Positions 42,837 through 51,913 of a DNA stretch of 64,000 nt are shown here, piece after piece. The notes under the pieces are model-generated. The model was not told where the DNA came from. It did not search any database and saw only the letters and a list, made by a program, of their open reading frames with translations. A program made the translations under genes and the position numbers. How positions within the stretch are numbered: the first letter of the stretch is position 1; each line of letters begins with the position of its first letter. Origin of the DNA: UTCFX2 sp963788145 (GTDB lineage: Bacteria > Chloroflexota > Anaerolineae > Anaerolineales > UBA4823); NCBI GenBank assembly GCA_963788145.1, contig CAWBFQ010000006.1, positions 496,001 through 560,000 on the forward strand, in the 5' to 3' direction.

Positions 42837-43655
42837 TTACGCCCCGGAGAACGATTTTTGGTGTTGATGGGTCTGCTGATCCGCCTGTGCGCTTCCCTTT
42901 TGTTGTTTGCGGATAAAGAATGGATAGCCCAATCCTAACAATGTCGCAAATGTAAACCACTGCAAAGCGTAACCCATGTGCGGCCCTTCGCTTAATTCTA
43001 GCTCGGGTTGGGTGCGGAAGGGCGGACCTTTCCAGTCGTCTTGCGGCGCTTGTTGAATATAAGCCGGCAGCAGCGGATAAGATACTTGTTTAGAGATTTG
43101 TTCGATGTTAATAAAATACCAGGTTTTTAATGGGGCTGCTCCTGGGACTGGAGTCGGATCGCTGCGGCTGCCGATCTCAGCTTTGCTCTGCGGCCGGCGC
43201 AGGATACCGGTAATCTCCACAAGCCCCGGTTCATCATAGGCCGCCCAATCCCCGGAGGCATCCGTTTGATTGTTGCCGTCTTTCGCTGGAATCCAGCCCC
43301 GATCCACCAGGATGACTTGCTGCGAATCTTCCAATATGAAGGGGGTTACCAGATGAAAGCCCCATTCGTTGCCGTAATATTGGTTTCTTAGTGCAATCTG
43401 GTTGGCGAAGTCATAAACACCAGATGCCTCGACTGACCGATACTCCATGTTGTAAAGATCTGCTTCAAGCGCTGTACCAGACAGCTCTAATGGAGCTTCA
43501 TAAATTTGAGCAAGCACGCGAGTGTTGAAAGCACGCCGTTTTTCCAGGCGATCCAACTGCCAAATTCCAAGCCGGATACACAATCCCACTCCAAATATCA
43601 CCAGGAGCGTCGCCAAAAACCAACGCCGGGTGAACATCACTCGAAGGAGTTTCAT
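42837..43655 (-). CDS. SURF1-family cytochrome oxidase biogenesis protein
   Basis: A 272-residue membrane protein with one helix at each end ('WFLATLLVIFGVGLCIRLGIWQL' region and 'WFTFATLLGLGYPFF'). The SURF1 signatures are 'GIWQLDRLEKR' after the first helix, 'YRSVEASGVYD', 'GFHLVTPF', 'VDRGWIP' and the Pro/Gln-rich 'EITGILRRPQ' segment. SURF1 helps insert heme A into subunit I. Its start overlaps the previous stop by four bases. The C-terminal tail is Gln/His/Lys rich. Confidence 0.92.
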   Translation of the reverse strand: MKLLRVMFTRRWFLATLLVIFGVGLCIRLGIWQLDRLEKRRAFNTRVLAQIYEAPLELSGTALEADLYNMEYRSVEASGVYDFANQIALRNQYYGNEWGFHLVTPFILEDSQQVILVDRGWIPAKDGNNQTDASGDWAAYDEPGLVEITGILRRPQSKAEIGSRSDPTPVPGAAPLKTWYFINIEQISKQVSYPLLPAYIQQAPQDDWKGPPFRTQPELELSEGPHMGYALQWFTFATLLGLGYPFFIRKQQKGSAQADQQTHQHQKSFSGA

Positions 43656-44203
43656 AGCTGCTCCTGAGAGTTGGCGGTTGATTGACCATGTGTTTTCTCG
43701 TTCCTTTGATCCTTCACTGGAAACGCCGCCAAGCTATATAGAAATATCAGGGCAGCCAGAGTTGGAACTGTCAACACAAGCGCGGTGATGCGGGTTGAGA
43801 TCGTGGTTGGAGGACGGATATCCAATCCAAGGTAATTCTGGCTCTGGAAAGAGCAGGTATACGCAATCCTTTCGACCTGGTTCATGACCAGGCTGCCGCT
43901 CGCTCCGGCGGGAACCCAGATTGGGCCAAGCTGGTGGCTGGCAGAATCCTGGTTGATAACTTCCAGGACGTCTCCGACCACAAATACCATCTCCTCGGGG
44001 ATGGCAGGTGCTGGCTTGCCAGAGGCGATCATTTCTGCTGTTCCGGCTGGAATAACCAGTTGGATCGTTTTTGGCCCTCTATCCGTCGGCGTTTTCTGAA
44101 GCGCATAAGTCGCCTCGTTAAAGCCAACGGCAAATACCAGTGAGATAACGCTGACTATTCCCAGACGGATCCAGTAAGGGCGTCTATTTAGTCGAGATTT
44201 CAT
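43652..44203 (-). CDS. Membrane-anchored cupredoxin-like protein of the oxidase operon
   Basis: 183 residues with a helix at each end (about 12-33 and 140-160) and a beta-rich middle. The middle looks like a cupredoxin: 'VVGDVLEVINQDSASHQLGP' with a possible copper His, and later 'AYTCSFQSQNYLGLDI' with the Cys. A classical Cys-x-x-His-x-x-Met end is not visible, so copper binding is only inferred. It sits between sco and surf1, so a role in building the copper sites is likely. The family is unknown to me. Confidence 0.6.
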   Translation of the reverse strand: MKSRLNRRPYWIRLGIVSVISLVFAVGFNEATYALQKTPTDRGPKTIQLVIPAGTAEMIASGKPAPAIPEEMVFVVGDVLEVINQDSASHQLGPIWVPAGASGSLVMNQVERIAYTCSFQSQNYLGLDIRPPTTISTRITALVLTVPTLAALIFLYSLAAFPVKDQRNEKTHGQSTANSQEQL

Positions 44204-44216
44204 TGATTTTCCATGC

Positions 44217-44828
44217 CTATTGTGTTGGCTGCTTGAGCAAATGAGAGATGTCCGTCGCGATTCGATCTGGTTCCATCCCGTATGGGTAATTGAGAATCCA
44301 ATTCCCCATTTTATCGATCGTGTACATCCGAGCGGAATGATCGATGAGATACCCGGCCGCGCTGCCGGTATCCTGGCGCTGGTGGTAAACGCCGTATTTT
44401 TTCCAAACCGGCTCCAGTTCCTGCTGAGAACCGGTCAAGCCGATGAAACCTGGGTCGAAATTCTCCAGGTAAACCTGCAATCGCTCCTGAGTATCTCTAT
44501 CCGGATCAACCGTGATATATACAAACTGCACATTCTCGGATTGCTCGCCTAGAATAGTCTTGATTCGCTTGTACTCAGATAATGTAATTGGGCAGACATC
44601 CGGGCAATGGGTATATCCAAAGAAAATCAATACCACTTTTCCCCGTTGATCATGCAATCGAAACAAATCCCCATTTTGGTTGGTGAGGCTGAAATCCGGC
44701 GCGGTCGCAGGTGGATCAATTAGAACTCCTTGATAGGTGTAATTTGACTGCATGAACCACCATACTCCCCCAAGACTGAGTATGAGCCCGATCACCACCC
44801 CGGCGAAGATTAATCCTGTTTTTGACAT
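44217..44828 (-). CDS. SCO1/SenC copper chaperone
   Basis: 203 residues with an N-terminal anchor (5-25) and a thioredoxin-fold domain. The copper ligands are Cys75 and Cys79 in 'FFGYTHCPDVCPITL' and His in 'YLIDHSARMY' (about 165). SCO proteins deliver copper to the CuA site of subunit II. It lies behind coxC with a gap of 75 bases. Confidence 0.95.
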   Translation of the reverse strand: MSKTGLIFAGVVIGLILSLGGVWWFMQSNYTYQGVLIDPPATAPDFSLTNQNGDLFRLHDQRGKVVLIFFGYTHCPDVCPITLSEYKRIKTILGEQSENVQFVYITVDPDRDTQERLQVYLENFDPGFIGLTGSQQELEPVWKKYGVYHQRQDTGSAAGYLIDHSARMYTIDKMGNWILNYPYGMEPDRIATDISHLLKQPTQ

Positions 44829-44903
44829 AGCTCCTTGCTTTTTACAGTTGTGGCAGGTCGCTGCCGATCTGACATCAACCTGCCTGTGAAATAACTCGAA
44901 TCT

Positions 44904-45485
44904 TTAGACTGGCGGCATGCCAATCAGATATAAAGCCGGGTAGAAGAAAATCCAGATCACATCGATAAAATGCCAATAAACGGCAGCCGCTTCCACCGGC
45001 CAATGCTGTTCGGCGTCATAGAGGCCTTTGCGGGCATTGCGGAAAACAATCCCCAAAAAGATCACACCGGTCAGAACATGAAAGGCGTGGAAACCAGTCA
45101 TGGTATAAAAGAGTGACCAGGTCGCATTCTCTCCAGGCCCAAATGGGGCAATTTGCCACTCCACGCCTACAACCCCGATCAAGAACAGGATTCCCAGGAC
45201 GATTGTGACCAGGAAAGAGCGTTCGAAAGTTTTTCGGTCGCCAAGAGCCATGGCGATCTCGCCTCGATTTGCAAAAAAGCTGCTGATTAACAACACCGCA
45301 GTGACAACAAACCCAACGATTGGATCGACCTCAGGGCGAAGACGTGTACCCAACAGGTAAAACCGGGCAACAAACAGGCCAGCAAAGATGAATAAATCGG
45401 AAACAATGAATAACCACAACCCCAAACGATTGGTGATCGTTTTCTGGGTGTACTCAGATCGTGAAACAACACTGGTTGTCATCAA
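44904..45485 (-). CDS. ctaE: Cytochrome c oxidase subunit III
   Basis: A 193-residue membrane protein with five visible helices. The family pattern runs from 'LGLWLFIVSDLFIFAGLFVARFY' to 'FHAFHVLTGVIFLG' and the closing 'VYWHFIDVIWIFFYPALYL'. Five helices, not seven, is usual for this short type. The start overlaps the subunit IV stop by four bases. I use the ctaE name for subunit III; coxC is the synonym. Confidence 0.95.
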   Translation of the reverse strand: MMTTSVVSRSEYTQKTITNRLGLWLFIVSDLFIFAGLFVARFYLLGTRLRPEVDPIVGFVVTAVLLISSFFANRGEIAMALGDRKTFERSFLVTIVLGILFLIGVVGVEWQIAPFGPGENATWSLFYTMTGFHAFHVLTGVIFLGIVFRNARKGLYDAEQHWPVEAAAVYWHFIDVIWIFFYPALYLIGMPPV

Positions 45486-45712
45486 TTCACCTCGTCCTCA
45501 GGTGTAAATACCCGCCCGATATGCATATAATCTCGGATAACAAAGAACGCTTTGAGGGCTGCAATTGCCAGCATCACTGCTGCCCAGGTTGGAGCGACTT
45601 TGCCAATAAAGAATTCACCCACGGTAAATGCCCCAAGCATGATCAATATGGTCAATCCGATCCGATAAGCGCTGATAGGATTGTTCTGGTGAGTCTTCTT
45701 CTCTTCGTTCAT
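45482..45712 (-). CDS. Cytochrome c oxidase subunit IV (small prokaryotic type)
   Basis: A 76-residue protein with two hydrophobic helices ('IGLTILIMLGAFTVGEFFIG', 'WAAVMLAIAALKAFFVIRDY') and the closing 'MHIGRVF', which fits the prokaryotic COX4 family. It is placed between subunits I and III, unusual but seen in caa3-type operons. AGAGG-like bases precede the ATG. Confidence 0.85.
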   Translation of the reverse strand: MNEEKKTHQNNPISAYRIGLTILIMLGAFTVGEFFIGKVAPTWAAVMLAIAALKAFFVIRDYMHIGRVFTPEDEVN

Positions 45713-45788
45713 AACCTATTCCTTCTGGATCCGTTCCAACTCTGATTTTGAGGATGTCCCGATAATCCACTATTCATTCCATCAATTC

Positions 45789-47753
45789 TCAATCCGTGGC
45801 TCCAGAAACGGCTGGGGCGGCTGCGCCTTCTCCAGGAACATACACTTCTTCCTTAGCTTCGCTGGGTTCCTTATAGCGGTCTTTGTCGATGTTGACGTAG
45901 GCGGTGTCGGTGCCGTAATCATATGGCTCACCAACCACGATCACAGGCTGTGCGTAATTGTGAAGTGGGGCTGGCGATGGGATCATAAATTCTGGTGAGC
46001 GAGATCGCCAGGGATTATTTGCTGCTTTAGGACCCCGGTTGGCGCTGAAGATCAGGTTTATCACCGCGACCACTACGGAGAAGAAAATCAGATAAGCCGC
46101 TATGGTGATCAAGAGTTGCTGAATATCGATCCCCAGAGCCGGATCAAAATCCCCGATTCGGCGGCGCATCCCCAGTAATCCAACCTGCATTTGCCCCAGA
46201 GACTGCACATAGAAAGCGGGCAGCATCATATAAAAGTGCAGCTTACCCAGTTTTTCGTTGTACATTCTGCCAGTGATCTTTGGAAACCAGTAATAGATCG
46301 CGGCAAAGAACGGGAAAACAAAGCCGCCGAACATCGTGGCGTGAAAATGCCCTACGATCCAATAGGTATCTTGTAGATGCAGGTCAGTTGCAACCGTCGC
46401 ATTGGGTGGACCACTTAACCCACCCAGTAAAAAGATTGAGATTGCACCTAATACAAATAACATGGGCGTCTCAAAGGAGAGCTTGCCTTCCCAAATCGTT
46501 GCGATCCAGCTAAAGAATTTGACCCCAGTTGGTATAGCCACTAACAATGTGCTGTACATAAATGGGATGCGCAGATAGGATTCCATCCCGCTGGTAAACA
46601 TATGGTGCGCCCATACCAGGAAGCCAACCAGGGCAATTCCAAAGGAGGATAGCGCTACCCAGCGGTAACCAAATAGCGGCTTGCGGGCAAACACAGGCAA
46701 GATCTCGCTGATGACGCCAAGACCGGTCAGCACAAAGACGTAGACAGCCGGGTGTGAGTAGAACCAGAACAGGTGTTGAAAGAGAATTGGATTGCCGCCT
46801 TTATCGGGCGTGAAGAAACCCATCCCAAATAGCCGGTCAAAAAGCACCATCTGGAAAGAAAGGCCAATCAGTTGGGTGGCGGTCAGGGCTATCAGTGCAG
46901 TCGCCAACGCGGTCCAGACAAAGATGGGCATACGGAAATAGCTCATCCCTTTGGCTCGCATCCGGATTGAAGTCGCGATTACGTTCAATGCGCCGAAGAT
47001 AGACGAAAGTCCGGCAAAATAAACCCCCAGGAAAAACATATCCATCCCTAATGGGGCTTTCTGGCTGAGGGGGGGATAACCGGTCCATCCGGTGTCAAAT
47101 CCACCCAGGAAAATACTGCTCAGCAGTACGATCGCAGCCGGGACGTTGATCCAAAACGCAAACGCGTTCAAACGTGGGAACGCCATATCATTGGTCCCGA
47201 TCAATAGCGGCACCAGATAATTGGACATTGCACCTACCCCGAGCAATATGCCAACGATCATCACAATCCCATGCAAGCTCATGACCGTGTTGTAGGTCTG
47301 CAGTTCGACAACTTGCATCCCGGATTGGGCCAACTCTGTTCTGAAGATTAACGCAAAGACACCGGCAATCCCAATCATCAATATTGAAGTGACGCCATAT
47401 TGAATCCCGATGGCTTTGTGGTCATAGCTGACGCTGAAGTAACGTCGCCAACCTGATGCGAAATCATCCTGCGGGTGTTCGGCGGTTTGCTGGCCGTTCA
47501 TCCATTTCAACCAATCGGAAACCACTCCGATCCCTAAAATGAACCCGACCACGCCAAAAATTGCAGCCACTACCCAGGCTGGCTCGCTGAAACCATATTC
47601 ATTTCCGTTGGGGTTCCAAACCCAAAGGGGCAGACCTTGGATCAGCCGAATGACCGATACCAGGATAAAACCTGCCATGTATCCGGCGGTCATCCCAAGC
47701 AAACCGCGGATGATACCGATGGAAGAAATGGCGCCTTTTCTTGTTTCACTCAT
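45789..47753 (-). CDS. ctaD: Cytochrome c oxidase subunit I, A2-type
   Basis: The catalytic subunit, 654 residues, with an N-terminal extension of about 100 residues carrying two extra helices. Ligands visible: low-spin heme His in 'MSLHGIVMIVG'; CuB His in 'FYSHPAVYVFV' with the cross-linked Tyr four residues later; 'AHHMFTSG'; and the heme pair in 'GHFHATMFGG'. 'YSHPAVY' replaces the Glu-bearing 'GHPEVY' of A1 oxidases, so proton delivery is of the A2 kind. GAGGA precedes the ATG, 35 bases behind subunit II. AT-poor, typical neighbours. Confidence 0.96.
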   Translation of the reverse strand: MSETRKGAISSIGIIRGLLGMTAGYMAGFILVSVIRLIQGLPLWVWNPNGNEYGFSEPAWVVAAIFGVVGFILGIGVVSDWLKWMNGQQTAEHPQDDFASGWRRYFSVSYDHKAIGIQYGVTSILMIGIAGVFALIFRTELAQSGMQVVELQTYNTVMSLHGIVMIVGILLGVGAMSNYLVPLLIGTNDMAFPRLNAFAFWINVPAAIVLLSSIFLGGFDTGWTGYPPLSQKAPLGMDMFFLGVYFAGLSSIFGALNVIATSIRMRAKGMSYFRMPIFVWTALATALIALTATQLIGLSFQMVLFDRLFGMGFFTPDKGGNPILFQHLFWFYSHPAVYVFVLTGLGVISEILPVFARKPLFGYRWVALSSFGIALVGFLVWAHHMFTSGMESYLRIPFMYSTLLVAIPTGVKFFSWIATIWEGKLSFETPMLFVLGAISIFLLGGLSGPPNATVATDLHLQDTYWIVGHFHATMFGGFVFPFFAAIYYWFPKITGRMYNEKLGKLHFYMMLPAFYVQSLGQMQVGLLGMRRRIGDFDPALGIDIQQLLITIAAYLIFFSVVVAVINLIFSANRGPKAANNPWRSRSPEFMIPSPAPLHNYAQPVIVVGEPYDYGTDTAYVNIDKDRYKEPSEAKEEVYVPGEGAAAPAVSGATD

Positions 47754-47788
47754 AAAATTCCTCCAAGATAATCGCTGCCTTGATAGGG

Positions 47789-49339
47789 TTATCGCAATGA
47801 TTGGATAAAGGCGATGATGTCATTGATCTGCTGGTCAGTGATCGGCAGCCTGGTGGTGGGGTCAATGAATTGCGCAGGCATGACGCCTGCTGGAAATCCA
47901 TCCACGATTTTTGCGTTGGAGTTCAGGATTGATTCACGGATGTAGGCTTCATCGGCCGTAACCACAGTCCCTCCAACTAAGGCTACTTCCTCGCCAAATA
48001 AACCCTTCCAGGTCGGTCCCACCAACTTCGATCCATCGCTGCTGTGGCATGAGAGACAGCCAAACTGGGTAGCCCATTTTTGGCCTCGCTCTACTGGATC
48101 ATCCGAGAGACCGGAAGATTTTATTACCCAGGCGTCGAATTCTTCTTTTGTGACCACGATCACAGGCGACTCCATATAGGTGTGTTGTAGGCCGCATAAT
48201 TCAGCGCAGCGGACTTTATATTCACCGGTATATGTGGGGGTGATGCGCAGCTCGCGGATAAATTCTTGCCCGCCCGGCAGTGCGTCTTGCTTCACCCGGA
48301 ACTCTGGTACCCAGAAAGAATGAATCACATCTGCCGAGCCTATGCGAAGAACAGTCTGCCGGTCGACTGGCAGGTACAATTTATCGGAGACAATTCCGAA
48401 GTCGGGATAGGCAAAACTCCAGGTCCATTGGCGCCCGGTCACATCAACTCGTAAAGCCTTTGGTTCGGGCTTGAGAGTCTGGGCTAATGCGTCCCCACCT
48501 AGATAGGCAAAAACCAGCACGGTCAGGAGCGGCGCTAATGTCCATATCATTTCCAACCTGGAGTCGCCTTCTACATGTTCTGCATCAGTTAAATCGCCGC
48601 GTTTTCGGCGGAAAGCAAAGATACTGTAGACCATGAATACCACGATCAACGAAAAAAGGAAAGCGATGACCATGAATTCCAGGTGGAATAATCGATCAAT
48701 CGGGCGCGCCTGGGCGCTTGCAGCCATTGGCAATATGCGGATATAGTCCCAACTCAAAATCAATAACGCCGTGACGATCACCACCAGAACGGAAGCGATG
48801 ATCAGGTGTGTCGCTTTTTTAAGGCGATTTTTCATTTTCTGCCTCCCGATATCAGCTAATGGTTCTTTCCCACTATTGAGCGTTTGGCGAGAAAAGAGAT
48901 CCTCTGAATAAGATCGCTCCTCCAACCAATCATCTATTTGAGCGGCTGCCATAGTACGCCGATCATATACAATCGCGTCTTGGGCGCTCTGTAATGAAAG
49001 CAACACCACTCGTAACCTTTTCTCACCTTCGACAAATCGAGTCAGGAACTCCTCCCGGTTGAGTTTCTCATCGTCATAATCAACGATAATCAAATCTGGG
49101 TTGAGTTTTTCCAAAGCCAACAGCGTTTCGTCGAGGTTTGTAACGATCCCAACAATATCTACGCCAGCCTGCTTGCGTTCTTGCAAGAGGCTGCGCAACC
49201 CTTGACCAAACAAAGCATGGCTGGATGCAATGATTACTCGGCGGTTTTTTGGTTGGCCAGGCAGACGCATAAAAGAGATAACCCTTGTGGATCCAGGCAG
49301 ATTTTTGTAGGACGGTTCTATCTGGGTTAAATGTACCAA
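47789..49339 (-). CDS. ctaC: Receiver-like domain fused to cytochrome c oxidase subunit II with cytochrome c
   Basis: The frame is open for 516 residues. Residues about 28-150 resemble a response-regulator receiver ('RRVIIASSHALFGQGLRSLL', 'NPDLIIVDYDDEKL'). From residue 169 on there is a full subunit II: three hydrophobic segments, 'VIHSFWVPEF', the CuA site 'CAELCGLQHTYM', and a C-terminal cytochrome c with CLSCHSS and 'GVMPAQF'. GGGAGG lies six bases before ATG 48835, which would start a normal 348-residue CoxB. The long product starts with TTG at 49339, or ATG 49270. A coupled internal start or a true fusion are both possible. Confidence 0.88.
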   Translation of the reverse strand: MVHLTQIEPSYKNLPGSTRVISFMRLPGQPKNRRVIIASSHALFGQGLRSLLQERKQAGVDIVGIVTNLDETLLALEKLNPDLIIVDYDDEKLNREEFLTRFVEGEKRLRVVLLSLQSAQDAIVYDRRTMAAAQIDDWLEERSYSEDLFSRQTLNSGKEPLADIGRQKMKNRLKKATHLIIASVLVVIVTALLILSWDYIRILPMAASAQARPIDRLFHLEFMVIAFLFSLIVVFMVYSIFAFRRKRGDLTDAEHVEGDSRLEMIWTLAPLLTVLVFAYLGGDALAQTLKPEPKALRVDVTGRQWTWSFAYPDFGIVSDKLYLPVDRQTVLRIGSADVIHSFWVPEFRVKQDALPGGQEFIRELRITPTYTGEYKVRCAELCGLQHTYMESPVIVVTKEEFDAWVIKSSGLSDDPVERGQKWATQFGCLSCHSSDGSKLVGPTWKGLFGEEVALVGGTVVTADEAYIRESILNSNAKIVDGFPAGVMPAQFIDPTTRLPITDQQINDIIAFIQSLR

Positions 49340-49525
49340 ACGAGACCGTAATTGTCATCAACCTTATTTTCGAATTCCAGGGCTATTTTGATAATCCAGA
49401 GGGGTGATTTTGCGATCACCCTGTGTATCTCGATTTCTGTGATCATGAGTGCTGTGTTGGTGTTGATTTCCCCGTACGGATCAGTTGATAGAATGATGTT
49501 TTTACGGGCAGCTCACTGAATGCTC

Positions 49526-50782
49526 TCAATACTTCCTGCGGATAGCCAGCAGGGTTACATCATCAAACTGAGGCTTTCCCTCTTGTAGTTTATGGATGGT
49601 TTGAGAGATATTTGTGCAGAAATCTTGCGCCTCCAAATCGATAGCTGCGCTCATAATTCTTTGTAATCCTTGTGTACCGGTTGCGTCTGTGGACAGGTTG
49701 AGACCATCGGTTACGCCATCGGTGTAGAGCAGCAATAACTCGCCAGCTTGAATAGTGATATGACTTTCATCGATCAGCGGGCGATCAATGATCCCGAGAG
49801 GTACGCCAGTTTTAAAGGGTAATACAGCCGTCTCCCCAGATGAACGCAGCAATAATGGGGTCTCATGACCGGCTCTGGCATATTGCAAATCACCGGTTGG
49901 TAAATTCAAGCTGCCATAGAGCACAGTAACGAACATACCGCTGTCATTTGTTTTCAGAAGCAAGTCGTTGACTAACCTCAACGTCTGGACGGGTGAAAGG
50001 TCCGGGGACGCTTTGGCGCGCAACAAGGCGCGAGTTTGGGCCATGTAGATGGCTGCCGGTACACCTTTATCGGTCACATCGCCAATAACGATCCCCAAAT
50101 GGTTGCGGTCAAGAGGAAATATGTCAAAAAAATCACCGCCCACGGCCTGCGCCGCGACGATCAGAGCGCCCAGGTCATACCCTTTCTTGTTCGGAAGCTT
50201 GCGAGGCAATATACTGAGTTGAATTTCACGCGCCAACTGTAACTCACGTTCCAATTTTTCTTTCTCAATCAGTTGAACCTGGGCTGTCTTGAGTTTATCA
50301 TAGGCTTTTTGGAGTTGTTGGTTCTTATCATGTAAAACCTGAATGGCTTGGGCTTGCGAATTCGCCAGGCGGTTGCTCATCTCGCGTACCATCTCATAGA
50401 CCAACCCCGGATGATGGGTGAGCAGGTCATCAAATTGATTACGGGTAATTTCGATTAAGGTAACCTGACCGAACGCTATTGCAGAGGCGGTCCTGCGCCC
50501 ATCCCAGTTTAATAAGCTCATCTCTCCTAGAAAATCTCCTGGCGCCCGCGCTCCAAGCCGGCTTTCCTCCGCTGTTCCCATAGCTTTAATCACTTCGACT
50601 TTCCCATCAACAATGACATAAAACCGGTCGCCAATCTCACCTTCTTCTAGCAAAATACATCCATCGGAAACTTCAAACAAATGGACCACTTGAGCCAGGC
50701 GATGAACTTCATCCGCAGAAAGACTTTGAAAGATATGTAACTGGGCGATTATTTTTTCAAGATCATCTACAATCTCAACCAT
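49526..50782 (-). CDS. Cyclic-nucleotide-binding domain - PP2C (SpoIIE-type) phosphatase
   Basis: A 418-residue regulator. The N-terminus is a cNMP-binding domain (about 10-130, 'GEIGDRFYVIVDGKVEVI', 'GARAPGDFLGEMSLLNWDGRRTAS'). A coiled coil (130-180) links to a SpoIIE-type phosphatase with metal residues in 'AVGGDFFDIFPLDRNHLGIVIGDVTDKGVPAA' (shortened here in parts: GGDFFD, GDVTDKG) and 'LLLYTDGVTDG'. Such proteins switch anti-sigma or partner-switch systems when a nucleotide binds. I chose ATG 50782; a GTG at 50812 is weaker. It is upstream of the oxidase operon on the same strand but over 180 bases away. Confidence 0.88.
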   Translation of the reverse strand: MVEIVDDLEKIIAQLHIFQSLSADEVHRLAQVVHLFEVSDGCILLEEGEIGDRFYVIVDGKVEVIKAMGTAEESRLGARAPGDFLGEMSLLNWDGRRTASAIAFGQVTLIEITRNQFDDLLTHHPGLVYEMVREMSNRLANSQAQAIQVLHDKNQQLQKAYDKLKTAQVQLIEKEKLERELQLAREIQLSILPRKLPNKKGYDLGALIVAAQAVGGDFFDIFPLDRNHLGIVIGDVTDKGVPAAIYMAQTRALLRAKASPDLSPVQTLRLVNDLLLKTNDSGMFVTVLYGSLNLPTGDLQYARAGHETPLLLRSSGETAVLPFKTGVPLGIIDRPLIDESHITIQAGELLLLYTDGVTDGLNLSTDATGTQGLQRIMSAAIDLEAQDFCTNISQTIHKLQEGKPQFDDVTLLAIRRKY

Positions 50783-50875
50783 GGGTATCACTCTATTGAA
50801 AACAGCGAACACTTGCCGTTATGCTGAATCTGAGGGTTGGATGGGGTTATTTTGCCGATGGCAGCTAACCTTAAA

Positions 50876-50881
50876 ATTATA
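50876..50881 (-). promoter_or_regulatory. Probable -10 element of the cNMP/PP2C gene
   Basis: On the minus strand TATAAT lies about 95 bases upstream of the ATG in an AT-rich stretch. A -35 box is not convincing (ATCTTA at 17 bases). Confidence 0.35.
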
Positions 50882-51011
50882 ACATCGAATAAGCTAATTA
50901 AGATAAATAATACCTACTTATATTGAACACCCTGAGAATGGCTTGATGGGATTGAACCAAACATGGTATAACCTGATATCGTGGTGGTAGTCATTTGATC
51001 CAGAGGTAAGA

Positions 51012-51875
51012 ATGACTGTAGTCGACAAGGAAAAATTACAATCATTTCGGGCGCAGACTTTCCGTCTTGTTTCTGGAACCACGCTGCAATCTCGATCTCA
51101 GGCAGTTGATTTTGTTAACCAGCGCGGTTTTATATTTTTCTGGCCGATTAGCGGGATTTTGTTTCCAAGCCTGTGGACGGCTGTGGCCGGCGATCGCCCA
51201 GTAGCCGATGCGCACGATGATCCAGGGCATATCACCTGGGGGTGGAAAGATCAATTGCTCGGCAGCCGCGAATGGTATTATGGTAAGGTGTTGCGAAAAA
51301 AAGCGACCATGATCTCCTTTCGTCTCGCACCTTTCTTTTATTCCCTTTCAAAAAATTATGGCGCATATGATGAAGATTATTTGACTCTTTACGAGCAAGG
51401 TCGCTTGACTATGGAAGCAAAAGTGATCTACGAAGCTATCTTAGAAAAGGGGCCGTTGGATACGATCGAGCTTCGCCGGATATCGCGTTTATCCAGCCAG
51501 TCCAGCGAAACGCGTTTTAATCGCGCCATTCAGGATCTCCAGGCTGATTTTAAAATATTACCGATTGGAGTAACCCGATCTGGGTCCTGGCATTACGCTT
51601 TTGCATACGAGATTGTCGCCCGTCATTATCCAAATCTGGTCAATGATGCCCATGCCATAGATGGGAGTATTGCTCGCCGGGTTCTTCTTAAATCTTATGT
51701 TTGCTCGGTAGGCGCATTTAATCTGAAGGATGCAATTAAGTTGTTTGGTTGGGGAATTGCCGAGACTAAAAAGGCGATCCAGACGCTGATCGAAAACCAG
51801 GTTCTGGTCAATAGCAGCCTGTCGGTTGGCGGCAGGGAGGAACAATATACCCTGCCGATGTTGCTTGAGGATTAA
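51012..51875 (+). CDS. AlkZ-like winged-helix protein (putative DNA-repair related)
   Basis: A 287-residue protein with 'SGILFPSLWTAVAGDRPVAD', 'DDPGHITWGWKDQLL' and later basic winged-helix segments. It recalls the AlkZ/winged-helix (HTH_42) family, whose members unhook DNA crosslinks, but it is shorter than AlkZ and I do not see its catalytic QxQ motif. AGAGG precedes the ATG. It precedes fbp by 38 bases. A general nucleic-acid-binding protein is the alternative. Confidence 0.55.
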   Translation: MTVVDKEKLQSFRAQTFRLVSGTTLQSRSQAVDFVNQRGFIFFWPISGILFPSLWTAVAGDRPVADAHDDPGHITWGWKDQLLGSREWYYGKVLRKKATMISFRLAPFFYSLSKNYGAYDEDYLTLYEQGRLTMEAKVIYEAILEKGPLDTIELRRISRLSSQSSETRFNRAIQDLQADFKILPIGVTRSGSWHYAFAYEIVARHYPNLVNDAHAIDGSIARRVLLKSYVCSVGAFNLKDAIKLFGWGIAETKKAIQTLIENQVLVNSSLSVGGREEQYTLPMLLED

Positions 51876-51913
51876 CCCTATCATTCGTATTTGGAGTAAA
51901 CACAGGAGCGGAT

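Noticed and set aside
49402..49421. Small hairpin GGGTGAT/ATCACCC between the PP2C gene and the oxidase operon
   Set aside because: The stem is only seven base pairs and no T-run follows on either strand; too weak to call as a terminator or regulatory site.
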